Assembly: GCA_963678675.1 (NCBI GenBank)
Contig: OY783198.1
Coordinates: 2,795,001-2,859,000 of the forward strand
Source of the DNA: Xiphydria camelus
Lineage: Eukaryota > Arthropoda > Insecta > Hymenoptera > Xiphydriidae
Reading direction: 5' to 3'
DNA length: 64,000 bases
The notes under the pieces are model-generated. The model was not told the DNA's origin. It saw only the letters and a program-made list of their open reading frames with translations, and made no database searches. Each line of letters starts with the position of its first letter. Positions within the stretch are counted from its first letter, which is position 1. Of this stretch, positions 23,947 through 36,417 are shown piece by piece. Made by a program: the position numbers and the translations under genes.

Positions 23947-26384
23947 TATGGAAACTAGCTTACGAAGATACCTCGCAGGTCCAAAATATCAAAATAGAGT
24001 AGCACGACACTTTGCGCTTACTTGCCTGTAAGATGAATGTTTTTTTTTCGGTAACGTCTACTGTAGTAAGAAAATAGACAAATCGTAGCAGAATGCAATC
24101 CAACAAATTTTACCATCTATTCTTCCAAGTAGAATATCTAAAAAAGATCCAAGAGTTTCTCGCTCATGAGTTTTTTCAGTATGTACAACATATAGCGCAT
24201 TTTTTGCTCTTTATATTCTTATCCAATAAGTTGCTTACGAATAATGCATAAAAAATCAAAATAATGTATCTTCAAAATATCCGTTACCAACAACCAGTAG
24301 ACAAGCCTACCTGTGCTATTCGAGTACAACTGAAGGAAAAGGTCTAGTTGAGCAGCACCCTGATAGACAAATTTATATGAAATAAATAGGAATTTATTTA
24401 TATTGAACAAAAGTCTGTTTAAATTAAATTAATGTTTTGCATATATTCCTATTCGAGTACCAACCTAATAGAACGTTAATCTGATGAAAATAGACTTTTC
24501 TTCGACGCGAATAAATTCCCATTCACATCTCAAGTAAATTTTTCTATCGCGCGGGTTCACATTCAACCAGACCCTTTTCCCGAGTGTGCGTCACAATAGG
24601 TATCGTAAAATCGCCGAGAAATAAAATACTCTTTCTTCGCAAATCGAGCCCAAAAAATAACACGTCATTTCGTATTTCTTCGTCCGTCCGTGCATTCGAA
24701 AACCCCGCGCCTTTGCGTGTTTTTTTTTGTTTCTTTTTTTTCAAGTGGCACAAGCGCACCCCGCATATTCGAGCCACCCCGCGGACCGTTGCTCGCACTA
24801 TTGGTCCCGTTCGTCACAAAGGAGTCGCCCTCTCTTGCCCCGCTTTCCCTTCCCACCAGGCCGCGGACGGCGATTAATTTTCAAAAAACCGTCCCGTCGC
24901 GCTATTCTGCGCGCCAGGCCAATCGAGTCGCGCGACGTATCGCGTCCGGACGAGCGATCGCTCCCGCGGATCGGCCGCGCCGCCTCTTTCTGGGCCAAAT
25001 CTTTTTTTCGGGTCAGCCTCGCAATGGCCGGACGTGATTTCTCGAATGGCTCGCTTCGATTTCGCGTCTCTCGCGCGGTCGCTCTCTCGGCGTTAAAGCA
25101 AATATCCTGGCGCGGCCGCTCGGCCCGTATCGCGTTGAAAATTGTCACTTCCCTTTCCGGTGTCTCGAAGTCGACTATAGAGACGACGAAACGCGCCTCG
25201 GCGACGCGTCCCCTCTCCCCTCCTCCCGCGACGTATCGCACCACTCCGTCTGGCTTCGCTGCGCGGACGCTACACGGAGAGCCTCGAATTTCGGCTGCTA
25301 CGACACTTCCTTCTTCGTCGCGTCGCGAACTCTGCGCAATTTTTCCGAGAAATTTTCCCGCGATTCTCGCTCCCGGCTCCATCGAAAAATCTCTGATCGC
25401 GAAGCATCGCCGTGCGCGCGCTTCGATATCCGTTAAATCGACCGCGGGGATTCGAGGAATCGAATAAGCTGACCTGGAATCGTCGGGGGGCAAGAGTCAC
25501 GGACTGCAGGCGCGGGAGTTCCGCGAAGAAGAGGGAGAAGAAGAGCGGGAAGAGACGACGACGACGACGCCGCGGATCGTGCCCGATGCGGTCGACGCGC
25601 GGCAGGAGTTGAGTTTGCGGGAGAGCGAGCCCGCACGCGGGAGTAGAGTGGAGTTTTATTATGATAGCGCGGGGAAGGGAGACGGAAGGAAAGGGAGGGT
25701 ACACCTCTTCGCGGCGAGAGAGACTGGACACGGCGACTCGACGAATCGTACGTGCTCCGCGGTTTTAGAGCCTACCTAGCGAGAAACGTCTTCACGGTTT
25801 CCCCGAAGGGACGTGCGGGGCGGTCTCCGCGTACTCTTCTGGCCCGCGGGTGGCGAGAGGGCCGCGCGGCGATGTGCGCGAGGTCGAAGCACCTTCGGCG
25901 GGCCCGAAGTGTCCGGGTAACCGTGTCGCTTGGGCCGAAAAAATGGAAGAATTTCAAAGACGAAGATGCGATCTCGAGACGCCGCCGAAGAATCGGCCGT
26001 CGAAGCGATACGAGGGAGCGAGAATCTTCGCGGGAGCGGCGCCCGACTCGGCTTTCGGCTATCCGCGCGGCGGCGGGCAGCCTGGAAGGGCGAGGCGATG
26101 AAGAAAAAAAGGGAGAATCTAAAAACGCCACGAACGCCTCCCTATTCCCCTGAACTTGGTCTACCAAACCGTATTTATAGAAGCCCGCGTGCGCCCGTTA
26201 CGTACACGGGCGCCGTTAACATCTCCCGTATAACGGGTGTCCATCGAGGGGACTCGCGCCGCGATCCTCGATACTTTTAGCGCCTTTGCGCGTACGGTCT
26301 TTGAAGAGAGGATTCGCGATAAGGACTGCTGTCGTCAACTCGTGACGCGCGGTAGGTACGCCCGACCACTTCGCACGATTTCTG

Positions 26385-26935
26385 CTCACTCGCGTTACGT
26401 AAGATCGTCTCGCCGATTCGATTTTTCCAGAATACTTTTTACCGCAGATTCGAGAAATTTCAACGAAATTATTTATCCCGTATTTTTTTTTCATCAATTA
26501 TTTTCGCAATTAACGACTGCAGTCTTTAAATCGTACACCCAACCGCTTCATACGAATTTTAGTCACTCGCATTTCGGAGGATCGTCTCGTCAATTCGGCC
26601 TTCCCCGCAATTCTTTTTATCGCGGATTCGAACAATTTGGACAAATATAGTTACCCTGTATTTCTTCATTTTTCACTTCACCCTTGCTTGAGCTGGAAAG
26701 CGGAATTTTTAGATGCAGCTACGTCATCGTGCCCCGTAAGTCTATCTCTCTCGCACTCTCGTTGCTCGATACAAGTGCATCTCTCTGGCATTTTGACGTC
26801 ACACTCTCACAGAAAGAAACGCACTCACAACTCAGCGAATGATTATTTCGTCGAGCATATCTTTTCGTCGCGTGATATCGAATATCTGTACGGATTGCAA
26901 AGTGATGAAAAAAAATAGGAATATTTTTCACGGGT
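26385..26935 (+). mobile_element. Family C element with a duplicated left part
   Basis: Family C copies share GGACAAAATTATTTACCCTG, TTTCATTTTTCACTT, a GACGTCA-type box and GAGAAACGCACTCATAACTC, and end near TTATGTTAAAACCGA. Here the left part occurs twice, at 26385-26490 and 26561-26687. Both copies are preceded by TCACTCGC and GATCGTCTCG, so flank and element were duplicated together. Confidence 0.7.
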
Positions 26936-28448
26936 AGACCGGTTGATTCAAATTAAGAGCGAACGAACCGCGAGTCGCCGCGCTGGTCAATCGCGACGGC
27001 AGGAGGGAATGCGAGGAAGGTCACGCGACGATTCCCCGTGTCAGGTGTCTCGCCCCCTCGTGGAAGCTGGTCGAGAGGATCACCTTGCGAGGGGCGCGCG
27101 GTGACCCCTGGTCAGGTAGTCGTCGCTCGCCGTCGGACCACCACCACACCCCGTCCCCGAACGAAGGGGCGACAAAGCGCATAATGTGAGCAGATTATCG
27201 CTCGGAGGTTGTTGGCACCTTGGAAGGAGGGATCTCGCGGACAATGGTCTACAGTGGACCGGGAAAGCGACACCGCAAACAACATAAATTTCGCTCCACG
27301 TCCCTCGCTACTTCTCGGACGAGAGATCCGGCGTCCCTTTATTTTTCGCCCTTCTTCGCTCCACCGCGAGTATATCCATCTCGCGCGCCCTCCCCGACAT
27401 CCCGCCTCTTTTTTACGAGCGTTTAGCGAGCGAGGAGGGGAACCGCTGGACAGGCGAGGTGTCCACCGAAGGAAGAAGGTGTTTAGGAAAAACCTGTCGC
27501 GCGGGGCTATTATGTGCCCGGACTTCCGTCCCCGATCCGCGCGCGGAAGGACCTCCGACCGTACGCGTCCAGGGGTGAAAATTTCGAGCTTTTTTTTCCT
27601 CCGTCTGGAAAGGGAGGGGAAAGCGTCATCCGAGGCTCGTTCGCGCGAAAAGGGGGAGCTATCGAGTGGCGCGGTCACCGCAGCTCCTCGTTGACCCCCC
27701 CGTTGAAGATGACAGCGACGGAGGTGACGCGCTTCCGCATCGGCGGTATCAAAATCTCGGTTTCGCCTCCTCGTTTTCGCTTCGAGCGGTGAGCTCCGTT
27801 CCGAAGAAGGCCAATAACCTCGCGAACGAACCCGATGACGTCGTATGTCAGATGAAATTGCCCGCCGCCAGATTGGACGGACGATATACAGCCCCGAACG
27901 GCTGGATGGAGAGGGACGGGAAGAAACGAGCGGAACGCTGTGCCTTTCTTCCGGTAAAAGGATTCGGGCGAGGAGGCAAGCGCGCGCGATGCGGCGATGT
28001 GATCGATAATTAATTCCTTTCGGGCGTAAACTCGTTCGCGGGTTCGGTTGACACTGTAATTTCGCGGGGTGGGACATTAATTATGCGGAGGACGGTCCCG
28101 CGACCGGATATCAATGAGAATAATGACACGGCGCGCGAAGGAGAGGGAAAATGCCGAGTGGCTTCGCTTTCGCGAGAAAATTTGCGGGATTCCGAGACGG
28201 ATCATCTTTTTTTTTTTTTTTGGAGAAGATTCGGTGATGCGTGTTTTATACGAACAGGGGAGAAATGGAAGATTTGGAGATCGAAGTTTTCTCCCTCGTC
28301 CTCATTCTCCTCGCGAGGTATTATTTTCGAATTATCATAATATTGTCATCCCTGCGTGAGTTTCGATACAGAGAGTCGTTAAATGCCTGCTTCTCTCGTC
28401 GCTTACGAGCTCTAGCACGCGCCTTTTTATTCCCAGAAACCACGCCCT

Positions 28449-28469
28449 CCCCCCCCCCCCCCCCCCCCC
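28449..28469 (+). repeat. Poly-C tract
   Basis: About 21 uninterrupted cytosines within the large 5' intron. Confidence 0.95.
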
Positions 28470-29869
28470 ACATCCGTAGAAAGAGTTTCGCGCGTTTCGT
28501 CGCATCGCCCCGTCGCTGCGCGGAACGCGGCATTTGATTAACATTTGAAAGCGAGGTCGACGTCAGAGCGGTGATACGATTTGTGGAAAACCCGCTGCGC
28601 CGGCCCGTACAGTCCGAACGAGGCACACCTATGGTCAGGGTAATATCCGGGTGCGGTCAACTCGTCGCGGCGGTCGCTTTACGGAGAATTCGGTCCTCGA
28701 AATCGGACCAGTTAGTCGCTCGAAAGTCAACGAAGCGCGAGGCATCCGACAATTGCGAGTTTATTCGCGAGTGAAAGTCAATTGGAAAAAATGTGAACCC
28801 CCGAAAAAATCGAACAGAACAAATCGATCGAGTCGACGCTCTCCGAAAATCTGGAAGCCACCGCGTCCGAACGAGAGAGAGAGCTTATTTTTTCATCGCA
28901 CCGCGCGCACGTCGATGCGTAGTCCGGTGACGGCGAGTGCCGCCATCTCGACGAGGGTTATCGAACCAACCGGGTCATCGTGCGGGGCATTGAAACGTTC
29001 GAGAGAGCTATTTGCGAAATGACGAGGTGTCGCGCCTTTTTCGACCCGCCACCGCCGCAACGAAAAGACGGGGAGGGTGGGCCGAGGTCTCGTTCGACAC
29101 TTTCAAGGATTTCGGCGCGACGCGACGATCGGGTCGCGCGCGCGACTCTTCCCTCGGCGAGAGGAGACTCGGAGGCTGGTTCAGGCGGTGAGAAGAGGTA
29201 CTTTTTTTCAGCGATCTATCTACTCCCGCCGATCTTACTCACTGCGAAACCAATTCCTCGGTCCATTTCAATCACCGGGACTCGCCCGAAAGAACGATTT
29301 GGGATCGTTTCGACACTCGCTCGATAACGAATCGGCTCCGGAACTCCTCGATCCGACTGCAGCGGTCTCCGCAGCCGGATCCTCTTCAAAGCCGAGCGTC
29401 CCGAATCGAATTACCGTATAGTAGCCGGAGCGACAGGAAACGACCGCGAGACGACGTAGACTCGTCTTACCTGGGCGCGTGCTGGACCCCTGTGAAAAAG
29501 GGTTCGCCACGCGCTCGGGGCGCCCTGAGGTTAATCTACGAAATCAAATCAAAGTAGTTTTTTGCTCGCGCTCCACCAAAGGCGCTTCAACGAGCGCGAG
29601 GAGGGGCGTCCGACGGGCCGCATCAAAGACAATATTTAACAGATATACCGGGCATGCATGTGCCGCGCACGTGCCGACAGGGGCGCGTTAAACGCACTTT
29701 GTTTAGCAAATAACGGCCTCGGAGTAAAGGTACCGCCGCGCGCACTTGCAGAATCGTACGAAAGGACGCAGCGAGCGCGAAGTGTCTCGGGCGGTTTTCG
29801 ATCGTTTCCACATTGGGGCGAAACAACGAAAATTTCGGAAAGGAGAGCGATTCGAGTCGAATTATAATT

Positions 29870-30250
29870 GAAGACCTTGGCGTAAAAACGATGTGTGCCG
29901 CGTGCAATAACACTTGTGAGGAAATTAGCTTTAAAAACCATTTTAAATCCACAACATCCAATTTGATTTATTTGATTTTAGGCGCAAATGATAAAATTGG
30001 TTGCCTAGTATTTCAAGTTGTGTGTGGCTTCGACCCTTATTTCGAAATTGTTTGGAACAAAAATATTGGTTTCAGTTTTTGTGGCTTGCACCCTTTTCAC
30101 GCCAAGATCTGCACAATTCTGAAAGGATATCTCTGATCGCATTCACTTTATGGACAGTGAGAAAATATTTGTCTTCCGAAAATCTCACAACTCTGTCGAT
30201 CAAGAACGAAAGAAACTCGGAATTCCAGTTCAATTGAATTAAGATCGGCC
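29870..30250. other. AT-rich stretch without assignable feature
   Basis: AT-rich island in GC-rich intron. A 107-codon plus-strand frame (29813-30136) crosses it but has no recognisable domain and spans the composition boundary, so I treat it as chance. Family and origin are unknown. Confidence 0.3.
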
Positions 30251-31724
30251 GAATCACGCAATTGCAATTGAACGTCCCCGAAGAAACGTTCGCGATCCAA
30301 AACCGCACTGCTCGAAATCACTCCGCAGGGAGAGGGTGGGGGTAACCGTACACCGCGGGCGTGTATAAAGAGAAGGGGATGGGATTCTCGATAAACCAGT
30401 GCACGTCGAATTTACGTAAACAACCTTTCACGGGCTTCGGAGGGAAGTGAAAAAATCACAAAACCACTTCCGAATACCGAGCACCGGAGAGGCATCGCGG
30501 CCGATTTCTCATTTCGAGCTGATTTATTCGTCGAAACCGCCGTTTCCCCGTCGTCCATCTCCGAGCGAGCCTTTTCGATCCATTCCGACGGACGACGCCG
30601 CGACGCGTCGTCGAACGAGGCAGAAGTCTTCAACGAACGAACTACGCGAAAGGCTCTCGTTGTTTCGAAAGGCGCAGCAGCTGCTATTGGGAGCGCTAAA
30701 TGACACACGCAAAATTCATCCGAGATCGCGAACGCCCCTACGCCGATCGGCGTACGCGCGCCGCGTTCAGTCACGATTCACGAGCGCGTGACACTCGCGC
30801 GACGCACGAGAGGCGATCGATACATTTCCGTCCTCGCGTCGAGAAGAAGAAAAAGTCGGCTACCGATGCGAAAAGAAATTGCGAGGCGTGGCCGTGACGT
30901 CTCGCGGTCCGGCGGCGATACGTGGCTCGAAGACGCCTCGAAATTCGACGAAAATCCGTGGTACAGCGTCGCCTCGACTCGGGGAAAAAACGCGTGACGT
31001 TTTTTCGCCGAGAAAAGCCGAAGAACCGCTCGACGACGATTTTCTCTTCCGGGGTGTTCTTGCGAAGAAAAAATCACACTCACACGCGATAAACTCCTGC
31101 GGCACGCCGCGTCGTCCTCGAATTCGAAAGAAATCCGCCTCCCGATTCACGAATCTCGAAAGCGTCGAACGAAGTTCCGGCCCGACGCGCCGCGCGGCTC
31201 GTCGTTTCCCGGGCGCGAAGTCCTCGCGATGGATCGATCCGGGAACGCGGAATTCGCGCGGGGCAACGCCGGTTTCCGTCGATTTCGAAAAATCCGCCGA
31301 CGTCTGCGAGGCAGATCCATTCCGGCGAGCGGGGCACTTTCGCGTCGAGGCTCGCGCGCGCGATCGAAGGCGATCCGGCGTAGCGGGAAATTCGCGGACA
31401 CACGACGATTCGTACCGATCAATCGGTCACTGCCGACGCCCGGGTGTCGCGCGCGCGGATGATCGAAGAGTTCCGGTATCTTTTCGCGGCGGCGTCATCG
31501 CGCGAACTAAAGAATATCGCAGTTGTAATTAAGAAAACGGAGCCGTGGCGGCGAGGGGGTGAGAGGCCGGAGGGGGTGAGGGCTGAGAGACGGGGGTGGA
31601 AAAGTCTCTGAAAAAGGCGCGCATGACAATGCGCCCCCCTCGGGGTGGGGGGTGTACGGGGACTAATTAAAAATTCTGCCGACACCCCCAAGACGTCGCG
31701 CGGTGCTCGTCGTCGTCACTCGCT

Positions 31725-31755
<31 letters not shown>

Positions 31756-32571
31756 TCTTCCCTCCCTTCCCTCCTCTTTCTTTTCGACCTTTACACTTGC
31801 AGCGTTTGCGCGCGCGAATCTCTATTTCGTTTACTTCCTCGTCTCCCGCGACGGGTGCAGGTGCGATGCTACCTGCGCCCGAGAAAATCTTCCGATTCTC
31901 GTCGAGTTGCGAGCTGCGTCGAAATTGTTATTCAAAGGTTTCCGCGAAAGCGAAAACTTTTCCCGCAGAGCGTTCAAATTTTGGGACGATCGTTCGTCGA
32001 GTTCGACCGTCACGGAAGTTCGAAACGAAACCGAGCTTCGAAGCTCGAGATCGCGAGGATCGACGAGAGAGTGCCCTGTAATCTGCTCGTAAAAAACAAT
32101 CGGGAACGGAGCGGATCGCGCGATCGACTCGGTAGAAACGCGTCCCTTTTTGGCCCGCCGCGCGCAAAACAACGCTACGCGTGGCATCCAACCGACTTTT
32201 CACCACTTTTCCTCCTCGCGCGGAAATCGAAGATTCGTCGAGACTGGCCACCGGCGCAAAACTGTCCAAAGTACCGGAATTCTCTGCATTTTATCCATTC
32301 CGAAGAAAAAAAGAGAGAGAGAGAATAACTCAGACCGACACGCGTTCATTGATTTCAACGGACGTCCTATCCCCGCGTCGATATCTTATCGATTTTACGC
32401 GATCGGCACTTTCAGGGTTATCGATGACCCTATCGTCGTCGGCCGCTCCCCCTCGATGAATGGGCGGCGAATGAAGCGCGGCGGTAAAAACTTTCGAACG
32501 AACTCGCGCGCCGTCGATATCGAACACCTCGCACACTTAACTTTACATCGTGAAAATACAATCTCACTCAC

Positions 32572-32637
32572 CTTGCGCGATCCTGACCGCGGGCATTTTG
32601 ATCCTCATGATGACAGCTTCGATCTTACCGGATCGCA
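32572..32637 (-). CDS. BCL11 (CG9650 homologue): Candidate 5' coding exon of the BCL11-family gene
   Basis: On the minus strand a 66-nt block ends in a strong donor (GCGCAAG followed by GTGAGT). Its trailing G restores an Ala codon with the middle exon, so the frame fits exactly. Two in-frame ATGs are at 32608 and 32596; starting at the first gives MRIKMPAVRIAQ before the junction and an 856-residue protein. Just upstream, a pyrimidine-rich stretch ending GTCGGTTCAG forms a plausible acceptor at 32638, and the frame stays open back to it (RSGKIEAVI precedes the Met). The block is therefore either the first coding exon or an internal exon of 66 nt, phase 1 at both ends. Vertebrate BCL11 proteins begin with an MSRRKQ repressor motif from a short phase-1 exon; I did not find that motif upstream in this window. 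Exon identity rests on splice signals and phase only, not on transcripts. Confidence 0.55.
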
Positions 32638-34225
32638 CTGAACCGACGAGGGAGAGGAGCGCGAGTCAACTCAAAAACGGGCGAGCCTCGCTCGCCCCGT
32701 CGAGACTCCGGAAAAAAAAAACAAACCGGAGTGTGTCCCGAGGAACTCTGCTCCCGCGAGTCTCTCTCCTCAGCAACGAGCGCCTCGTCGTCGACGTCGT
32801 TCCCGTTGTTCTCGCATCGCGTCCTTCTCACTGCATCTTCTTCGATTGCGATTTCGCGCGCTTTCCCGTCGTTCCTTCTCTCTCTCTCTCTCTCTCCGTC
32901 GAGGAACTCGCGACGACTTCACGGGGTTTCGCGTCGCGAGGAATCGCCGAGGAGGAACTCCGTCACGCGTCCATCGTGTTCACCGCGCGGACCTCCTCTC
33001 CTCGCGGTGCACTCGTGCGTCGAACTCCGGGACGGTGTGTCGATGGCGAAGTTTGCGGGAAAATCCTCCCGCGATACGCACTGCTCTCGGCTCGTCGCGT
33101 TTCTCCGGGGGGGAAAAACGCCGTAGACCGCTGAAGCACTGCCGGTGAGTTCTCTCGCGAGTCTTCCACCTGTCGCGCGAGTGTCCGCCTCCCTCCAGGT
33201 CAGACGACGACGACGACGACGATGACCATTCCGGAGTACTGTCTCGCCCACCCGGCTTCGTCCACTGGCCGTCACTTTGTCAAGAGCCGAGTGACATCGA
33301 CCGCCCCTCGCACGCGACTCTCGGCCTCTGCTGACCGCACCGACGTGAAGAAAAGACGCGAGTCCGCGGGGAACTCGCTCTCTCCCTCTCTCTCTCTCTC
33401 GCGCGCGCGCTCGGAGCCCGTCAAAAGGCGGACGGATACACACGAAAAAGCGGCCGAAAAGCCGCGGAGCGCGACGTACCGCGGAATTAATAACGCGGCG
33501 AAACCGCGACGACGACGACGACGACGTGCGCGAACTTCTCGTGGCCCGTCGTGCGAGCCGGCGCGCCTTCGTCGCTCGTTTCGACTCTCGCGGCGACCAT
33601 ACCCGCGAAACTGTCGAGTCCGTCGACGGGAACCACCTCGAAACGCGCGTCACTCGATGAACAATCGTCGTCGGCCGCCCGGGGCGCAGCACGGGGGTTT
33701 CGGATGAAAATTCTCGCGGAGGAACTGTCAACCGGGGTGACCCTCTCCTCGGCGTCCGCGCGTCGCCGTCGCCGATTTTCCCCGTGGAAGTTGGCGGTGA
33801 CAGTCGTGCCGAGTCCCGCCGCTTTTCCCGTGCGCTTCGTCGTCGCACCACGAGGCTGCCACCTCCCGCCTCTATCCGCTCCCGTCCCTCGTCACGTCGG
33901 TCGGCGAGCGAGGATGTCTCGTGCGAGTGGATGCTGGCGTGGACCAGCGGTGTTGGTCCAGCATGGGTCGTATCTCTGAGTGGACTGTGCCGGACGTGCG
34001 CCTAGTCGCGGCGTTCGGGACCTGGTGTCGGGCACTGCGCTCACTTCGGACGCGTTCGGTTCACCTCGGCGGGCCGGACACCCCACACGTCGTGGGGTAG
34101 TTTTCACCCCCGGGGTGGGGGTAACGTCTGCGAGGGGGAGCATTTTCGGGGGAGCCCCGCACTTCGCGACGGGGATGAACTGTCTTGGTGGTTCGGCGGT
34201 GGAGAGAGAGAAAGCGAGGGAGGGA

Positions 34226-34284
<59 letters not shown>

Positions 34285-34400
34285 GCGAGAGTAGGGAGAG
34301 AACGAGACAGCGCGCGCGATAGCGGGAGAGTGGGGCGTCGGGAGGAGGGGAGGCGGTAAAACATTTCGAAACTCATTTCTGTGAAACTGACGAATTTATA
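32638..34400 (-). promoter_or_regulatory. CpG-rich 5' region of the BCL11 gene, possible promoter or 5' UTR
   Basis: Immediately upstream, in gene orientation, of the 66-nt exon, the sequence is markedly GC- and CpG-rich, with GAC-type triplet runs at 33203-33222 and 33508-33526 and a perfect (GA)n tract of about 50 bp at 34230-34279. (GA)n is a binding substrate for GAGA-factor-like proteins in insects. No TATA box or initiator could be assigned. Long open frames on both strands here reflect GC-rich composition and carry no domains. Confidence 0.25.
34230..34279 (+). repeat. (GA)n microsatellite
   Basis: Perfect GA tract of about 50 bp in the CpG-rich region upstream of the 66-nt BCL11 exon; potential GAGA-factor-type binding DNA. 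Confidence 0.97.
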
Positions 34401-34920
34401 CGCGCTCTATTAGGAATAATTGAGTGTTCGCGGGTAGATAAGCGAGAGCACGACGCGAATCTCCGCTCGAGTGTAGCGCGGGCACCGCGAATGGAAAAAC
34501 GATCTTCTGCTTTTTACGAGTTTTGCCGCGCGCGCTCGCGCTCCCGTTGGAAGACTCCGGGTACCTACGTTCCCCCCGGAACGGTGGAAGCGTCGTTCGA
34601 CGTACGCTTGGCAGCTCGAAATTCGTGGGTAATTTAAAAAACAATCAAACCAACATTTACATAACAACGCCGCCTACCGTCATTATTTTAATTGGCGCTA
34701 TTACAAGTATTTACACGACCCCGCGGTTTGCGCATACGATACACCGCCTGCCGTTCGCGTCCGAATTCGTTTGCGACTCCGGACGTATATCCGCGATAAC
34801 GAAATTGCGATGAAAGGACGCGTTTCTCTTCGAAACTTAAAATCCCCTTTCCCTCCCCTTCGCGAACTCTCGATTTCGCGCGACGCCGCTCGCTTATCGT
34901 GCGAGATTTCGAAATTTCGA

Positions 34921-34927
<7 letters not shown>

Positions 34928-34973
<46 letters not shown>
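34928..34973 (+). repeat. (CT)n microsatellite
   Basis: Perfect CT tract of about 46 bp, some 650 bp from the (GA)n tract at 34230-34279 and complementary to it. Confidence 0.97.
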
Positions 34974-34978
<5 letters not shown>

Positions 34979-35062
34979 ACCGTCGAGCGTCACCCGATTA
35001 AGTACTTTCAGTCTTTGTTTTCCCGCTTGAGCGAGCGAGTCGCGCGGCTCCAGGGACGTATA

Positions 35063-35331
35063 ATTGAGTCGTTTGGTTTCAAAATCGGCCACCTCCGTAT
35101 TTGATAAAATCGGCCATCTCCATTGAAAAAATTATAATGCAGCAAAATCTTCCAAGAATTTTCTGTATACACATATGGATTAGTTGTTCCGAAGCAATAT
35201 ACTTATAGGTATATGTACCAAGTAATCGCATTAATTAATGCTTGCATTTCTATATGGTACATATTTTTGGAAGTCCTGACAAATTTGCTTACTTGGAGTT
35301 GGCCGATTTTGAAACCAAGAGAGCGACTCAA
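35063..35331. mobile_element. Family K inverted-repeat element, 269 bp
   Basis: TTGAGTCGTTTGGTTTCAAA at the left is matched by the complement of the right end, which includes GGCCGATTTTGAAACCAAG and GAGCGACTCAA. The left arm also has an extra internal copy of AAAATCGGCCATCTCC. A smaller palindrome around TTAATTAATGC sits in the interior. No coding capacity. Only one copy was recognised in the window. Confidence 0.7.
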
Positions 35332-35952
35332 TTTATTATTCCCGTTTCGACCAGCTGATTCGGAGCGCCCTTTAATTTTCGCGGGTAGAGGGGAGGACGC
35401 GATCCTGTCGTCGACGGTGGGAAGCGGGGAAAAGTGGACGACGAGGAAGGGGAAACCGCAGAGGAGTGGGGACGGGAGGGAGAGAGAGAGAGATGACCCC
35501 TCCACCGCCGATATACGAGTAGAGCGACGAGCCTGGCGCGGGGGGGAGTGCAGCACACACGGGGGTGCCCCCGCGTACGTACCGCGCGTAGCGAGGCCTA
35601 CCGAAAATATTTCCCAGCCCCCCCCCCCCCCCCCGAGTCCCCGCGACCGACGATTCTCGAGGCTGAAGTGACTTTTGACAATCCCGAAAAATTATCTGCG
35701 CGCTCGGGCCGCTCCCCGGGGCCTGGACAGTGTCTCCTGGACCTGTCCAATATCTCGAGCGCCCAATCTACGGCGGACTGATATTCGGGCGACTCCTCCG
35801 CGCGGGACGCGGGGGCCCCAGGCCCGTTACGCACTGAGGAAAATACCCGGTCGATCTGACCAAAACCCTGGAAAAGATGACCGAACCGTTTGGTGAGATA
35901 TGGATCCTCCGTCTGTCTGGACAAACTGACCATTTTCTAGTTGGAGTAACTA

Positions 35953-36148
35953 CGCTGAGAAAAAAATTTGCTTCGTCGAATTAAGCATATTTTTACATAA
36001 TCCTGAGAGCATATTTATTCGATTCGAATGTATATTACATCGATTGGATCTAAACAATATTCACTTAAAAATCGATCGTATTTATACACTGCTCTTAAGA
36101 CTATTGAAAGACACATTTAGTTGATACAAGTAAATTTTTTCCTCGGTG
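35953..36148. mobile_element. Family E MITE, 196 bp
   Basis: Terminal repeats CGCTGAGAAAAAAATTTGCT and the complement of AGTAAATTTTTTCCTCGGTG, with TA on both sides (35951-35952 and 36149-36150). It resembles family A only at the outermost bases. Confidence 0.7.
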
Positions 36149-36158
36149 TAGACATGTA

Positions 36159-36417
36159 CAGCGAGAAAAATAACTCGGTCGATCTGACTAAAACCCTGGA
36201 AAAGATGACCGAACCGTTTGATGAAATATGGATCCTCCATCTGTTTGGTCAGACTTGTCGATTTTTGGTTAGAATAACTAAACGTTTGGTGGGAATACTA
36301 AGCATTTGGTTAGGATTATTAGATATTTGGTTCAACTGACCAGTATTTTAGTTAGAATAACCAAGCATGTCTAACTAGATGCGTTTTGTCATTTTAACGT
36401 AATTATTTTTCTCAGTG
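36159..36417 (+). mobile_element. Family A MITE, full-length
   Basis: From CAGCGAGAAAAATAACTCGG to AATTATTTTTCTCAGTG, TA at both borders (36157-36158 and 36418-36419). Contains GATGACCGAACCGTTTG, GAAATATGGATCC and CATTTTAACGTAATTA. One of the best-preserved family A copies here. Confidence 0.85.

Larger units (their letters stand above)
15810..32571 (-). other. Intron between the 5' coding exon and the middle exon (about 16.8 kb)
   Basis: Bounded by GT at 32571-32570 and AG at 15811-15810. Most of it is CpG-rich unique sequence without a recognisable gene. Repeats found: 15974-16247, 16609-16796, 19040-19577, 23676-23946 and 26385-26935. Two AT-rich stretches without obvious terminal repeats lie at about 21190-21560 and 23950-24560, and another at 29870-30250. 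The stretches 16800-19030, 19600-23670, 24600-26380 and 26940-32570 hold only simple repeats and short unsupported frames. Confidence 0.6.

Noticed and set aside
27112..28077. 321-codon minus-strand open frame
   Set aside because: No domain, basic low-complexity translation, GC-rich context; treated as composition artefact.
29813..30136. 107-codon frame with several Cys and His
   Set aside because: The Cys and His do not form a zinc-finger spacing, the frame spans a sharp composition change, and no splice or neighbour supports it.
32919..33851. 310-codon minus-strand open frame
   Set aside because: It is Arg/Ser-rich with no recognisable domain and lies in extremely GC-rich DNA, where long chance frames are expected on all strands.
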